From: Bacteroidales bacterium
GTDB lineage: Bacteria; Bacteroidota; Bacteroidia; Bacteroidales; UBA1402
Reading direction: 5' to 3'
DNA length: 64,000 nucleotides
Assembly: GCA_017380635.1 (NCBI GenBank)
Contig: JAFODP010000003.1
Coordinates: 1 to 64,000 of the forward strand
The notes beneath the pieces were generated by a model that did no database searches, was not told where the DNA came from, and saw only the letters and a list, made by a program, of their open reading frames with translations. The stretch's first letter is position 1, and every line of letters starts with the position of its first letter. The position numbers and the translations under genes are program-made. Shown here piece by piece: positions 25,071 to 33,887 of this stretch.

Positions 25071-26306
25071 ATGAAATATCTGATAGTCTTGGGAGATGGC
25101 ATGGCCGATGAGCCTATCGAAGCGCTTAACGGCTTGACGCCCATGCAGGCGGCTCATACGCCCGTGATGGATTTTCTGGCACGCGAGGGTAGATGTGGCG
25201 GTTTGGAAACGGTGCCCGAAGGTTTTACTCCTGGTAGCGAAATTGCCAATATGACTTTGCTCGGTTACGATGTGCGCAGCCAGTTCGAAGGTCGTGGCTC
25301 ACTGGAAGCGGCCAGTATGAATGTGGAGATTCCCCAGGGATGGATGGCGGCGCGTTGCAATTTGATTTGTGTGGAGAATGGCTGCATCAAGAATCATTCG
25401 GCCGGACATATCAGCAACGAAGAAGCTGCTCAGCTTATCGATTATCTGAACCGCGAACTGGCTAACGAAAATGTGCGTTTTCACGCCGGCGTGTCGTACA
25501 GACATCTCTTGTTGATGAAGAATGCCGACAAACGTCTTATCTGTACGCCGCCCCACGATGTACCCGGCAGCGCTTGCAGCGAGGTGATGGTACGCGCCAT
25601 ACAAGCCGAAGCACAATCCACCGCCGACGAAATAAACCGCCTGATACTTCGTTCGCAGGAATTATTGCCCTTGCATCCGGTGAACATTGCCCGCAAGGCA
25701 GCCGGCAAAGATATGGCCAACTCTATTTGGCCCTGGTCGCCGGGCTACCGCCCGGCGATGCCCACGCTCATGCAGCAGTATCCCATCGCTAGCGGCGCCG
25801 TCATTTCGGCCGTCGACTTAATTAAGGGCATCGGTGTGTATGCGGGCTTGGAAAGCATCGACGTGGAAGGCGCCACCGGTTTGTACAACACCAATTACGA
25901 AGGCAAGGCCCGGGCGGCCATTCAAGCCTTGAAAGAGAAAGATTTCGTTTTTCTGCACGTGGAAGCCGCCGACGAAGCCAGTCACGAGGGCGATGTCGAT
26001 TTGAAAATCAAGACGATAGAAGATCTCGATCATCGACTTATCGAGCCTATTTTCAAAGAAATTTCCACTTGGAAAGAAGCTGTCAGCATAGCAGTTTTGC
26101 CCGATCATCCCACCTTCTGTCGACTGAAAACCCATGTGGCCCAGCCGGTTCCTTTCCTTATTTGGCGCAACGATGAGGCCCGCGAACAAATCAAAGCCTC
26201 GACGCCAGACAAGGTGCAGTCTTTCGACGAATTGGCCGTCATGACCGGTTCTTATGGCATTTTGCAAGGCAAGGCATTCATGCAGAAATTATTCCAAACC
26301 CAATAA
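25071..26306 (+). CDS. ApgM-family protein; likely homoserine kinase of the threonine operon
   Basis: 411 residues of the alkaline-phosphatase-like, cofactor-independent phosphoglycerate mutase family (archaeal ApgM type). The N-terminus YLIVLGDGMADEP supplies the metal and nucleophile region and the C-terminal half has HVEAADEASHEGD and VLPDHPT for metal binding. It sits precisely between thrA and thrC, where a homoserine kinase is needed, and no GHMP-type thrB is present in the cluster. From memory, ApgM relatives at this operon position in Bacteroides have been implicated genetically as homoserine kinases. Family membership is clear; the homoserine kinase role is inferred from context. Confidence 0.85.
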   Translation: MKYLIVLGDGMADEPIEALNGLTPMQAAHTPVMDFLAREGRCGGLETVPEGFTPGSEIANMTLLGYDVRSQFEGRGSLEAASMNVEIPQGWMAARCNLICVENGCIKNHSAGHISNEEAAQLIDYLNRELANENVRFHAGVSYRHLLLMKNADKRLICTPPHDVPGSACSEVMVRAIQAEAQSTADEINRLILRSQELLPLHPVNIARKAAGKDMANSIWPWSPGYRPAMPTLMQQYPIASGAVISAVDLIKGIGVYAGLESIDVEGATGLYNTNYEGKARAAIQALKEKDFVFLHVEAADEASHEGDVDLKIKTIEDLDHRLIEPIFKEISTWKEAVSIAVLPDHPTFCRLKTHVAQPVPFLIWRNDEAREQIKASTPDKVQSFDELAVMTGSYGILQGKAFMQKLFQTQ

Positions 26307-26320
26307 AGAATTCAGTTAAG

Positions 26321-27628
26321 ATGAAATATTACAGCACCAATAAAAATGCGCCTTTGGCTTCTTTGCAAGAAGCTGTGGTAAAAGGACTTGCGCCCGATAG
26401 AGGTTTGTATATGCCCGAGCGTATCCAGGCGCTTCCCCAAGCATTTTTCGACACGATAGAACAACGCAGTTTTCAGGAAATAGCTTTCGAAGTGGCCAAG
26501 GCATTCTTCGGAGAAGATATTGAAACAGAGACGCTTAAGCAAATTGTATATGAAACGTTGAGTTTCGATACGCCCATCGTGAAAGTGCGCGAAGATATCT
26601 ACAGCCTGGAATTGTTTCATGGTCCCACTTTGGCTTTCAAGGATGTGGGCGCGCGTTTTATGGCACGTTTGTTGGCCTATTTTATCCGCAAGCAAGGTCA
26701 GAGCCAGGTGAACGTTTTGGTGGCTACCTCGGGCGATACCGGCAGCGCGGTGGCCAATGGCTTTCTCGGTGTAGACGGCATTCGCGTGTATGTGCTCTAT
26801 CCCAAGGGTTTGGTGAGCGACATTCAAGAAAAACAATTCACCACGTTGGGTCAGAATATTACCGCCCTCGAAGTGGATGGCACTTTCGACGATTGTCAGG
26901 CATTGGTGAAATCAGCCTTCATGGATCAAGAACTGAATGCCCGCATGAACCTGAGTTCGGCCAATTCCATCAACGTGGCGCGTTTTCTGCCGCAAGCTTT
27001 CTATTATTTTCACGCTTATGCCCAATGGAAACGCCTGGGTTTGAACCAAGATAAAGAATTGGTATTCTGTGTGCCTTCCGGCAATTTCGGCAACATCACC
27101 GCCGGTTTCTTTGCGCAGAGAATGGGCTTGCCCGTCAAGCGATTTATTGCGGCCAACAACAGCAACGATGTCTTTTATCAGTATTTGCAAAGCGGTGAAT
27201 ATCAGGCACGTCCCTCGGTGGCAACCATTGCTAATGCCATGGACGTGGGCGATCCCAGCAACTTTGCCCGTGTGCTCGATTTGTACCAGCATTCGCACGA
27301 AAGTATTTGCCGCAATATCAGCGCAGCCCGCTACAACGACCAGGAAATTGCCGCCACGCTCAAGGAAGTTTATCAAAACGAAGGCTATCTGCTCGATCCT
27401 CATGGTGCTTGCGGTTATCGTGCGTTGAGCGAACAATTGCAAGAAGGCGAGTGTGGTATTTTCCTCGAAACGGCTCATCCGGCCAAATTCAAGCAGACGG
27501 TGGAAAACATCATCAGCGACCAAGTGACCATTCCTGCCAAGCTGCAAGCCTTTATGCAAGGCGAAAAACAATCGCTTCCTATGTCGAAAGACTTCGAAGC
27601 TTTCAAATCGTTCTTGATGAAACAATAA
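26321..27628 (+). CDS. thrC: Threonine synthase
   Basis: 435 residues. PLP enzyme converting phosphohomoserine to threonine. The N-terminal domain begins MKYYSTNKNAPLASLQEAV; the PLP lysine is K107 in GPTLAFKDVGARF; ATSGDTGSAVANGF binds the cofactor phosphate, and a CVPSGNFGNITAGFFAQRMG segment follows. Full length for the family. It follows the ApgM-like gene by 14 bp and completes the pathway from aspartyl phosphate. A further membrane protein gene begins 16 bp later. Confidence 0.96.
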   Translation: MKYYSTNKNAPLASLQEAVVKGLAPDRGLYMPERIQALPQAFFDTIEQRSFQEIAFEVAKAFFGEDIETETLKQIVYETLSFDTPIVKVREDIYSLELFHGPTLAFKDVGARFMARLLAYFIRKQGQSQVNVLVATSGDTGSAVANGFLGVDGIRVYVLYPKGLVSDIQEKQFTTLGQNITALEVDGTFDDCQALVKSAFMDQELNARMNLSSANSINVARFLPQAFYYFHAYAQWKRLGLNQDKELVFCVPSGNFGNITAGFFAQRMGLPVKRFIAANNSNDVFYQYLQSGEYQARPSVATIANAMDVGDPSNFARVLDLYQHSHESICRNISAARYNDQEIAATLKEVYQNEGYLLDPHGACGYRALSEQLQEGECGIFLETAHPAKFKQTVENIISDQVTIPAKLQAFMQGEKQSLPMSKDFEAFKSFLMKQ

Positions 27629-27644
27629 TAGTAACATAAAGATT

Positions 27645-28268
27645 ATGAGAACAATCGGACAATTATTATCGGATTCGTGGGCCGGCCTCAAAGGCAATTG
27701 GAAAAGCCCTATGTTGGCTTCGCTCATTTATATCATCATCAGTGGAGGTTTCTCCTCGGGCTTGAGTGCGCTCAATATTTTTCCTCATGACGACTTCGAC
27801 GGTGCTTTCTCTTTGTTATCATTCCTGATTACCATCCCTATGTCGGTGGCCATTGCACAAACTTTCCTGCTTTATGTGCGCGGCATGCGTCAGGATTGTA
27901 TCGATAATATGTTTCAGAAGACCTTCCGCGAATATCCCCGCAGTTTGTCTTTGGGATTTATGGTAAGCCTTTACACGCTGCTGTGGTCGCTTTTGCTGCT
28001 TGTACCCGGCATCATCAAGGCCTTGTCTTATTCGATGACCAACTACATTGCCCTCGATCATCCCGATTGGTCGGTGGGCGAGTGTATCAACGAAAGTATG
28101 CGCATGATGCGCGGCCACAAAATGCGTCTCTTTCTGATTAATCTGATTTTTGCCGGTTTGGGCATTTTGTCCATTTTTACCCTTGGTATCGCACTTTTAT
28201 GGCTTTGCCCCTGGATGTACAGCATTCAGGCCAATTTCTACGAAGACCTCAAAAAACAGCAAGCATGA
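27645..28268 (+). CDS. DUF975 family integral membrane protein
   Basis: 207 residues with about four to five hydrophobic helices (residues 22-40, 55-80, 103-130, 165-195). The pattern SMRMMRGHKMRLFLINLIF and the C-terminal YSIQANFYEDL match the DUF975 family, whose function is unknown. Its stop overlaps the next start by 4 bp (ATGA), so it is translationally coupled to a phosphatase gene. Why it rides behind the threonine genes is not evident. Confidence 0.8.
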   Translation: MRTIGQLLSDSWAGLKGNWKSPMLASLIYIIISGGFSSGLSALNIFPHDDFDGAFSLLSFLITIPMSVAIAQTFLLYVRGMRQDCIDNMFQKTFREYPRSLSLGFMVSLYTLLWSLLLLVPGIIKALSYSMTNYIALDHPDWSVGECINESMRMMRGHKMRLFLINLIFAGLGILSIFTLGIALLWLCPWMYSIQANFYEDLKKQQA

Positions 28269-28729
28269 AGCCGATAACCAAAATCCTTTTCATTTGTTAC
28301 GGGAATATTTGTCGCAGTCCGATGGCGGAGTTTGTGATGAAACATAAAGTGCGTCAAGCGGGCTTGGAAGATGCCTTCGAAATAGCTTCGGCCGCCACGA
28401 GCACCGAGGAAATAGGCAATCCGGTGTATCCGCCCGTGCGCGATTTGCTTAGCGCCCACGGCATCTCTTGCAAAGGCAAGACGGCGCGACAAATCACCAA
28501 GGCCGACTACGACTATTACGACTATATCATCGCGATGGACAATATGAACCTCAATCATTTGCGCCGATTTGTGGGCGACGATCCGCAAGGGAAAGTGCAT
28601 CTGCTGCGTTCGTTTTCGGCACATCCCGGCGAAATTGCCGACCCATGGTTTACCCGCGATTTCCAGATAACCTGGGATCAGGTAGACGAATCTTGCGACG
28701 GATTATTGGCCCAACTCACGAACTTATGA
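28265..28729 (+). CDS. Low-molecular-weight protein tyrosine phosphatase
   Basis: 154 residues from the ATG at 28265, which overlaps the preceding stop. The phosphate-binding loop CYGNICRS (C11, R17) matches the CX5R signature at the expected N-terminal place, and the general acid aspartate is D126 in ADPWF. It dephosphorylates tyrosine residues, often of bacterial tyrosine kinases that control exopolysaccharide, and sometimes arsenate. No kinase or arsenic gene is nearby. It overlaps the following gene by 4 bp. Confidence 0.93.
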   Translation: MKPITKILFICYGNICRSPMAEFVMKHKVRQAGLEDAFEIASAATSTEEIGNPVYPPVRDLLSAHGISCKGKTARQITKADYDYYDYIIAMDNMNLNHLRRFVGDDPQGKVHLLRSFSAHPGEIADPWFTRDFQITWDQVDESCDGLLAQLTNL

Positions 28730-29622
28730 AATATTGTTTCATACTCAATGCCCGAAAAGACAAGGAATTCATTCATCAGGCTTTGCAACGACAATTGGAT
28801 GCACAGCCCGGCATGGATTATTTTCTCTTTCATACCGCTTGTCCGAAAGATGCCACCCGTTTTGTTCGCGAATATTGCCGTACACATCCCGCAGACGAAG
28901 TCTGTTTTGTGGCTTGCGGCGGCGACGGCACCATCAACGAAGTAGCCAATGGTTTGGTTGGTTTTGAGCATAAATACCTGGCGGTGATGGCCTACGGCAG
29001 CGGCAACGACTTTGTGAAATATTATCGGGGTGCAAATTTCCGTTCGGTGGAAGCGCTGCTCAAAGGCACGATTCATCAGATAGATATTCTGAAGATAGGC
29101 GATAAATATTCCTTGAATGTCTGCAATTTCGGCTTCGAATCTTTGGTGTGCAGCCGCGCCAATCAACTATCGGCCAAGGGTGCATGGTGGCCATATCGTC
29201 GAGGCATAATTTGGGCGGTGCTGCACGGCATGCGTAGCCGCATCAGCGTGACGGCCGATGGCGAGAAACTGAACAAGCGCGCCGATATTCTGTTGGGAAG
29301 TCTGGCCAATTGCCGCTATGTAGGCGGAGAATATTGCTGCGCACCTCGTGCCCTGAACGACGATGGCCTGATAGAACTCTGTTTGGTGCATCCCATTTCC
29401 ATCTTTCGCTTTATCAGTGTGTTGCCGCATTACGTTAAGGGAACGCATTTGGATGTGCCAAAGTTTAGAAAATTCTTGGAATACCGACAGGTAAAGCACG
29501 TAGAACTGCATGCGCCCAAAGGTATGGAAATCTGTCTGGACGGCGAGTTATATCCCGGTACCCATTTCGAAATAGATATAATAGAAAAAGCAATCCACTT
29601 CATTAAACCTTCCGAGCTATGA
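28726..29622 (+). CDS. Diacylglycerol/lipid kinase family protein
   Basis: 298 residues from the ATG at 28726 (ATGA overlap with the phosphatase stop). A DAGK catalytic domain carries the GGDGTINEV motif (65-69 and on), a NDFVKYYRG segment and a C-terminal beta-sandwich ending with a DGE-type motif (CLDGELYPG). These enzymes phosphorylate diacylglycerol or related lipids for phospholipid recycling. The next gene, an acyltransferase, overlaps by 4 bp, which supports a phospholipid role. Confidence 0.92.
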   Translation: MKYCFILNARKDKEFIHQALQRQLDAQPGMDYFLFHTACPKDATRFVREYCRTHPADEVCFVACGGDGTINEVANGLVGFEHKYLAVMAYGSGNDFVKYYRGANFRSVEALLKGTIHQIDILKIGDKYSLNVCNFGFESLVCSRANQLSAKGAWWPYRRGIIWAVLHGMRSRISVTADGEKLNKRADILLGSLANCRYVGGEYCCAPRALNDDGLIELCLVHPISIFRFISVLPHYVKGTHLDVPKFRKFLEYRQVKHVELHAPKGMEICLDGELYPGTHFEIDIIEKAIHFIKPSEL

Positions 29623-30437
29623 TTTCAGTCTTGACTTTCAATTTTTTGGCACTTGTTTCTTGTTTGTTTATAGGCATTTTCTCTATGGAATCGCTTGGTC
29701 AATATCTTTGGTTGCCAGTGATTTATATAGGCTTTTATTATGCTTATATCGTTCTTTTCATTCTGATGATGTTTGTCAGTACGCTCTTTGTTTCGAAAAA
29801 AAAGAGCTACAACGACATCCATCCCTTTTATCATTGGATACAAGTGCGCATTATCGAGGTGCTGTGCATGCTCTGTTTGGTAAGGTTGAAAGTAAAAGGT
29901 CTGGAAATCGTTCCCAAAGACCGTCCTTTCTATTTGGTGGGCAATCATCAATCTATTTTCGATCCGATGCTCACCTCTATGATTTTGAAAAAATGGCGTT
30001 TCATCTTTATTTCCAAGCCCGAAAATTTCAAGATTCCTTTTATTGGCCGTGTCCTGCATCGCAACGGCTACTTGGCCATCGATAGGGAAAATAATCGCAA
30101 TGCGCTGATAACCATGTCGAGGGCTATTGAATTGATGAGCAAGCAAGGCTATTCCATCGGAATTTATCCCGAGGGACACCGTAACAAAACCGACGATGTG
30201 CTCTTGCCTTTCCATGCCGGTAGTTTCCGCGTGCCGCTCAAGGCTAAAGTGCCGGTGCTGATAGCCGTTATCGATGGCGCCGATCGTTTGAGTCGCCGTA
30301 AATTCCTGTATCCGCAAACTGTAGAAATTCGTTTTGTCGAAGTGGTGGAAACGGAATCTTTCAACAACGACACCCAATCGCTGAGCGATTATTGCCGTCA
30401 ACGCATCCTGAACGATTTGGCTGCCCATGCCCGCTAA
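29619..30437 (+). CDS. 1-acyl-glycerol-3-phosphate acyltransferase (PlsC family)
   Basis: 272 residues. Two N-terminal hydrophobic segments (residues about 5-25 and 30-60) anchor it in the inner membrane. The acyltransferase HX4D motif is NHQSIFD (H110, D115), and the substrate-binding block is YPEGHRNK near 185, a variant of the usual EGTR. It would acylate lysophosphatidic acid to phosphatidic acid. Translationally coupled to the lipid kinase gene, so the pair probably acts in phosphatidate formation and recycling. Confidence 0.93.
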   Translation: MISVLTFNFLALVSCLFIGIFSMESLGQYLWLPVIYIGFYYAYIVLFILMMFVSTLFVSKKKSYNDIHPFYHWIQVRIIEVLCMLCLVRLKVKGLEIVPKDRPFYLVGNHQSIFDPMLTSMILKKWRFIFISKPENFKIPFIGRVLHRNGYLAIDRENNRNALITMSRAIELMSKQGYSIGIYPEGHRNKTDDVLLPFHAGSFRVPLKAKVPVLIAVIDGADRLSRRKFLYPQTVEIRFVEVVETESFNNDTQSLSDYCRQRILNDLAAHAR

Positions 30438-30465
30438 TCACAGCGAAATGTATTACCATCTGAAA

Positions 30466-32151
30466 ATGAAAAAACATCTGTTGATTGTTGCTTTGCTGGC
30501 TGTTTTATGTGCCTGCACGCCGCGAGAACAGCGCAACATGAGCCCGCGCGAAACGCTTTCCCGCGCCGAGGCTCTGATGACGCAAGCACCCGACTCGGCG
30601 CTGATGCTGCTCGAAGACCTGAGCAAGGGCGCGCTCCGTGGCCGCGAAAACCGCGCCCACTTCGCGCTGCTCTACTCGCAAGCCCTCGACAAAAACTACA
30701 TCGACCGCAGCAACGACTCCATTATCCGCGTGGCGGTAGATTACTATTCGACGCGCAAAAAAGAGCCGGAGAAACTATTCCTTTCTTACTACTACCTTGG
30801 CCGCGTGCAACAAAATGCCGGAAACCTAACCCGCGCCATGCTCAGCTACGGCCAGGCCGAAGAACTCGTCGCGGAAATACAAGACGATTATGCCATCGGT
30901 TTGCTCTATGCGCAGATGGGCAATCTTTACAAAGCCGTGTACGATCTGCCCAAAAGCTTGGATTGTTTTCAAAAAGCATATACCCACTACGAAAAAGCCG
31001 ACAAGGAATTACACAAAATGTATGCGAAAAGAGATGTCGGTGTTTTACTCATGGATTTAAAGAAATATTCTCAGGCTGAAACATATTTATTGGAGACGCT
31101 GCAATGGGCAGATGAAAATGACGAGCATGTTTTATTGCAAGATTGTATCGATTGTCTGTTTTTGCTATACATCAAAACAGAAGAATCTGAAAAATATAGT
31201 TCTCTTTACAATAAATACAAAGATTCTATAACAGACGAGTTTATTTTATTGACCTCATCAGTAGAAATATCCCTTTATAACGACAAACAACTTGAGGCAG
31301 AGCAATATTTGAAGAGAGCTTGGCGTATTGCAGACGATGCACTTGACACAACATACTTAAGATATAAGGAATTAGATGTACATAAAAGTTTTGGAAATTA
31401 TCAAAAGGCAGTGAGCAATCTTGAAGCGATTCTGTCCGCAAAAGATCGTATCGTTAGGAATGCTCTGCAACAACCCTTGCTGTCGGCTCAGCGAGACTAT
31501 TTCAAATCACAGTCGGAATTGAACGAATTGAAGTTGCAGCACAACAAGCAAAAACAGCTTTTTGCTTTCATTGTTTTGTTAATGATGATAGCAGGATTGT
31601 TTGTTTTTATTCGCCAAAGAATGAAGGCTAAAGAGCAGGAAATCAACTATTATGTGGAAAAGGTGAAAGATCTGGAAAAAGATTTGTCTACAAAAGACCA
31701 TCGTCTGCATGTGGTTTCTCAAAATCAGAGCCAAATGTCCGAACAAGTAAATCAACTCTTTGCCAAGCAGTATGGTTTGATTAACCAGCTTAGCGTCACT
31801 TGTTATGAAATGCATGCAACCCGCAACGAAAAAGAGGCTGTGTATAAACGTGTAAAAAAAGAAATAGAGTGTTTCAGCAGCAACAAGGAAACGCTGCAAG
31901 AATTGGAAAACATTGTGAACCAGCATAAAAACAATGTGATGGCCGTTTTTCGCGAAGAGTTTCCCGAATTCAGCGAAATGGATTTCCGTCTTATTTGCTA
32001 CAGCATTGCAGGATTCTCGGCCAAAGCCATCAGCGTTTTCACCGGAAATTCCACGACCAATATATACACCAGAAAATCGAGATTGAAAGCCATTATTGCC
32101 GATTCAGACTACATAAACAAAGAAGAATTGCTTAAATATCTCTTGAAATAG
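30466..32151 (+). CDS. TPR lipoprotein-like, membrane-anchored regulator with C-terminal HTH
   Basis: 561 residues from the ATG at 30466. Earlier in-frame ATGs at 30427 and 30448 would put polar residues before the signal. MKKHLLIVALLAVLCACTP is a lipoprotein-type signal. Tetratricopeptide repeats fill residues about 25-330 (sensory, periplasmic). One membrane helix (LFAFIVLLMMIAGLFVFI) follows near 370, then a coiled coil, and a C-terminal DNA-binding-like region (SEMDFRLICYSIAGFSAKAI, NIYTRKSRLK) of LuxR-like type. This layout is common among Bacteroidota one-component regulators. Base composition changes from GC-rich to AT-rich near 31010 inside the gene. Confidence 0.75.
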   Translation: MKKHLLIVALLAVLCACTPREQRNMSPRETLSRAEALMTQAPDSALMLLEDLSKGALRGRENRAHFALLYSQALDKNYIDRSNDSIIRVAVDYYSTRKKEPEKLFLSYYYLGRVQQNAGNLTRAMLSYGQAEELVAEIQDDYAIGLLYAQMGNLYKAVYDLPKSLDCFQKAYTHYEKADKELHKMYAKRDVGVLLMDLKKYSQAETYLLETLQWADENDEHVLLQDCIDCLFLLYIKTEESEKYSSLYNKYKDSITDEFILLTSSVEISLYNDKQLEAEQYLKRAWRIADDALDTTYLRYKELDVHKSFGNYQKAVSNLEAILSAKDRIVRNALQQPLLSAQRDYFKSQSELNELKLQHNKQKQLFAFIVLLMMIAGLFVFIRQRMKAKEQEINYYVEKVKDLEKDLSTKDHRLHVVSQNQSQMSEQVNQLFAKQYGLINQLSVTCYEMHATRNEKEAVYKRVKKEIECFSSNKETLQELENIVNQHKNNVMAVFREEFPEFSEMDFRLICYSIAGFSAKAISVFTGNSTTNIYTRKSRLKAIIADSDYINKEELLKYLLK

Positions 32152-32200
32152 ATTGATAATCAGTGATATATATCCACCTCTTACAAAGAATGATAAATTC

Positions 32201-32209
32201 GGGGGGGGG
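32201..32209. repeat. Poly-G tract (nine G)
   Basis: Nine consecutive G in otherwise AT-rich DNA, 50 bp after the regulator's stop. Homopolymers of this length are prone to slippage. Confidence 0.9.
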
Positions 32210-32244
32210 TATTTTGCTGATTCTCAGTAACTTAGCGATGTTCC

Positions 32245-32282
32245 AAAGCACTTGTAAGATTTTGAAATCTTACAAGTGCTTT
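32245..32282 (+). terminator. Perfect 18-bp stem, bidirectional terminator type
   Basis: AAAGCACTTGTAAGATTT (32245-32262) is followed after two bases by its exact complement (32265-32282). T/A runs lie at the outer edges and an ATTTTATT tail follows. It ends the long thr-to-regulator transcription unit. Confidence 0.75.
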
Positions 32283-32342
32283 ATTTTATTGATTATTAAT
32301 GTGTTACGCATTCATTTTGTAAGATGGTTTTTACCCCAAATA

Positions 32343-32374
32343 TTTGACAAGATATGATATGGAGCATAGTTTTG
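32343..32374 (+). promoter_or_regulatory. Bacteroidota-type promoter for the first unknown lipoprotein
   Basis: TTTG (32343-32346), exactly 20 bp, then TAGTTTTG (32367-32374). Full match to the -33/-7 pattern, about 150 bp before the ATG. Confidence 0.75.
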
Positions 32375-32526
32375 CGATGAATGATAGCTTAATAATTCTC
32401 ATGAATGCCGACTTCGGCAACGAAGTTTACATACTCGGTCGATCCGTCAGTGTGATTTTTTGTAACAAAAAGTTGAGGAGTGCATCTATACGATAACATT
32501 TTACTAATCACATAAACTAAACTACA

Positions 32527-33120
32527 ATGAAAACCAAAACGTCAATTCTCTATTTTATGAGTTTGCTGTTGGCAAGCATCACGTTGCTTTCTTGTCGCGG
32601 CAATGAGGGTGGTGAAGAGGAAATCAAGCCCGATTACAATCCGGAAATCAGCATCTGGTACCAGGAATTCGAATCGATTAAGCAAACGGGCACATTCGGC
32701 CTTTGCTGGGGACATAGTCTGCGAATTCCCAAACTCAAACTCAACGATTACACTTACAAAGGTGTTTACGATACGCCCGCAAAGGTGGCTCAATTGCGCA
32801 ATGCCATTTTTAGCGACGAGACTTATTTTCCGGCCTACAGAGGCAGCGTGGATGTGTTTAGCTTAGAAACCTGGAATCAGATGCTTGCGAACGAGCCCGA
32901 CAATATTGACACCGACACATGGAGACCTCAGGTATTTATATATTTGCAAAACGAGCCGGAAGTAGTTGAATTACATTGGACTTACAATGATAACCTAAGT
33001 TTTACAACCTACGCGCTGGTATCGCCTTTCAAAATTATTTATGATAATATTTTGAGTTTCCTTGTTTACAATGGCGCTATCAATAATCAAGCACCTGATT
33101 TTCAAACCGGCAACAACTAA
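32527..33120 (+). CDS. Lipoprotein, unknown function
   Basis: 197 residues. A signal MKTKTSILYFMSLLLASITL ends in LLSC (cysteine 23), so it is lipid-anchored. An acidic linker (GGEEEIKPD) and a mixed domain without recognised motifs follow; it contains a single distinctive GLCWGHSLRIPK. It has its own promoter and a neighbour of similar size and type 71 bp downstream with a loosely similar TCWAMPKYIV segment, so the two may be distant relatives. Possibly a surface protein; no more can be said. Confidence 0.68.
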   Translation: MKTKTSILYFMSLLLASITLLSCRGNEGGEEEIKPDYNPEISIWYQEFESIKQTGTFGLCWGHSLRIPKLKLNDYTYKGVYDTPAKVAQLRNAIFSDETYFPAYRGSVDVFSLETWNQMLANEPDNIDTDTWRPQVFIYLQNEPEVVELHWTYNDNLSFTTYALVSPFKIIYDNILSFLVYNGAINNQAPDFQTGNN

Positions 33121-33137
33121 TCGTAATAGAAATTGTT

Positions 33138-33168
33138 TTTGTAAATACAGAATAAACAATTATCTTGC
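33138..33168 (+). promoter_or_regulatory. Promoter for the second unknown lipoprotein
   Basis: TTTG (33138-33141), 19 bp, then TATCTTGC (33161-33168). It overlaps an upstream in-frame TTG at 33165, which supports the later ATG at 33192 as the true start. Confidence 0.55.
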
Positions 33169-33191
33169 AAGCGTTTATAAATTTTATCGTG

Positions 33192-33887
33192 ATGAAAAAT
33201 AGCATGCTCGTTTTATGTTTGAGTCTTGTTTGTCTTGTTTCGTGCAAGCCGCAAGAAGGTGAAAACATCTTTTCCTATCAGAATGGTCAAGTGTTTGCCA
33301 AGGAGAAGTTTATCAAGATTGGAAATGACCTCAATACGCAAGGCTGGTTAGATACTTGCTGGGCTATGCCAAAGTATATCGTTAGTTCGGCAGACATTTG
33401 TAGCGAGAACGAAGAATATGATTATCAAGTGCAGTGTATAAATTTCTCGCCCACAGAAAGCTCCGAGACTGACTATGAATTTATCGCGATTAAGAGCTAT
33501 AACTCTGGCAATTTTATCTTTAAACGCATTGGCTATGGAACTCTGACAAAAATCAAAAACTCGTTCAATATAAATGCTAGTGCAAATTTCTTACAAGTGC
33601 CATTAAACGAAGAGACTTTTGCATTGATTTTCACCGGGTTGCAATACATGGAAGATCCTAACGAACTAATGATTGTAGTTGTGAATAAAAACAACGCCAC
33701 CTTGGTTTATGACGGCCGCGCAAAAGTTTTGGATTACACACCTTATCCCAACTTCTCCATCGAATTTGTGGAAACGCTCGATTGGATAGTGTATGAGGAT
33801 AATTCCAGCGACTTTGTTCCTTGCAGCGATTGTCCCAAACATCGCATTTGGCAAGAAGGCAACATGCTGAAATACACTACTTGGTGA
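33192..33887 (+). CDS. Lipoprotein, unknown function
   Basis: 231 residues from the ATG at 33192. MKNSMLVLCLSLVCLVSCKP is a lipoprotein signal with cysteine 18. The remainder is polar, with several cysteines (including a CSDC near the C-terminus) and no recognised family. The last codons overlap the 3' end of the convergent Feo partner gene by 11 bp. Its terminator lies inside that gene (33954-33987). Role unknown. Confidence 0.65.
   Translation: MKNSMLVLCLSLVCLVSCKPQEGENIFSYQNGQVFAKEKFIKIGNDLNTQGWLDTCWAMPKYIVSSADICSENEEYDYQVQCINFSPTESSETDYEFIAIKSYNSGNFIFKRIGYGTLTKIKNSFNINASANFLQVPLNEETFALIFTGLQYMEDPNELMIVVVNKNNATLVYDGRAKVLDYTPYPNFSIEFVETLDWIVYEDNSSDFVPCSDCPKHRIWQEGNMLKYTTW

Larger units (their letters stand above)
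32152..32526. other. Intergenic region with poly-G tract, hairpin and promoter
   Basis: No gene seen. It contains a run of nine G (32201-32209), a perfect 18-bp hairpin (32245-32282) and a promoter (32343-32374), then a leader of about 145 nt holding a small GCCGA/TCGGC hairpin (32407-32418). Confidence 0.75.
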
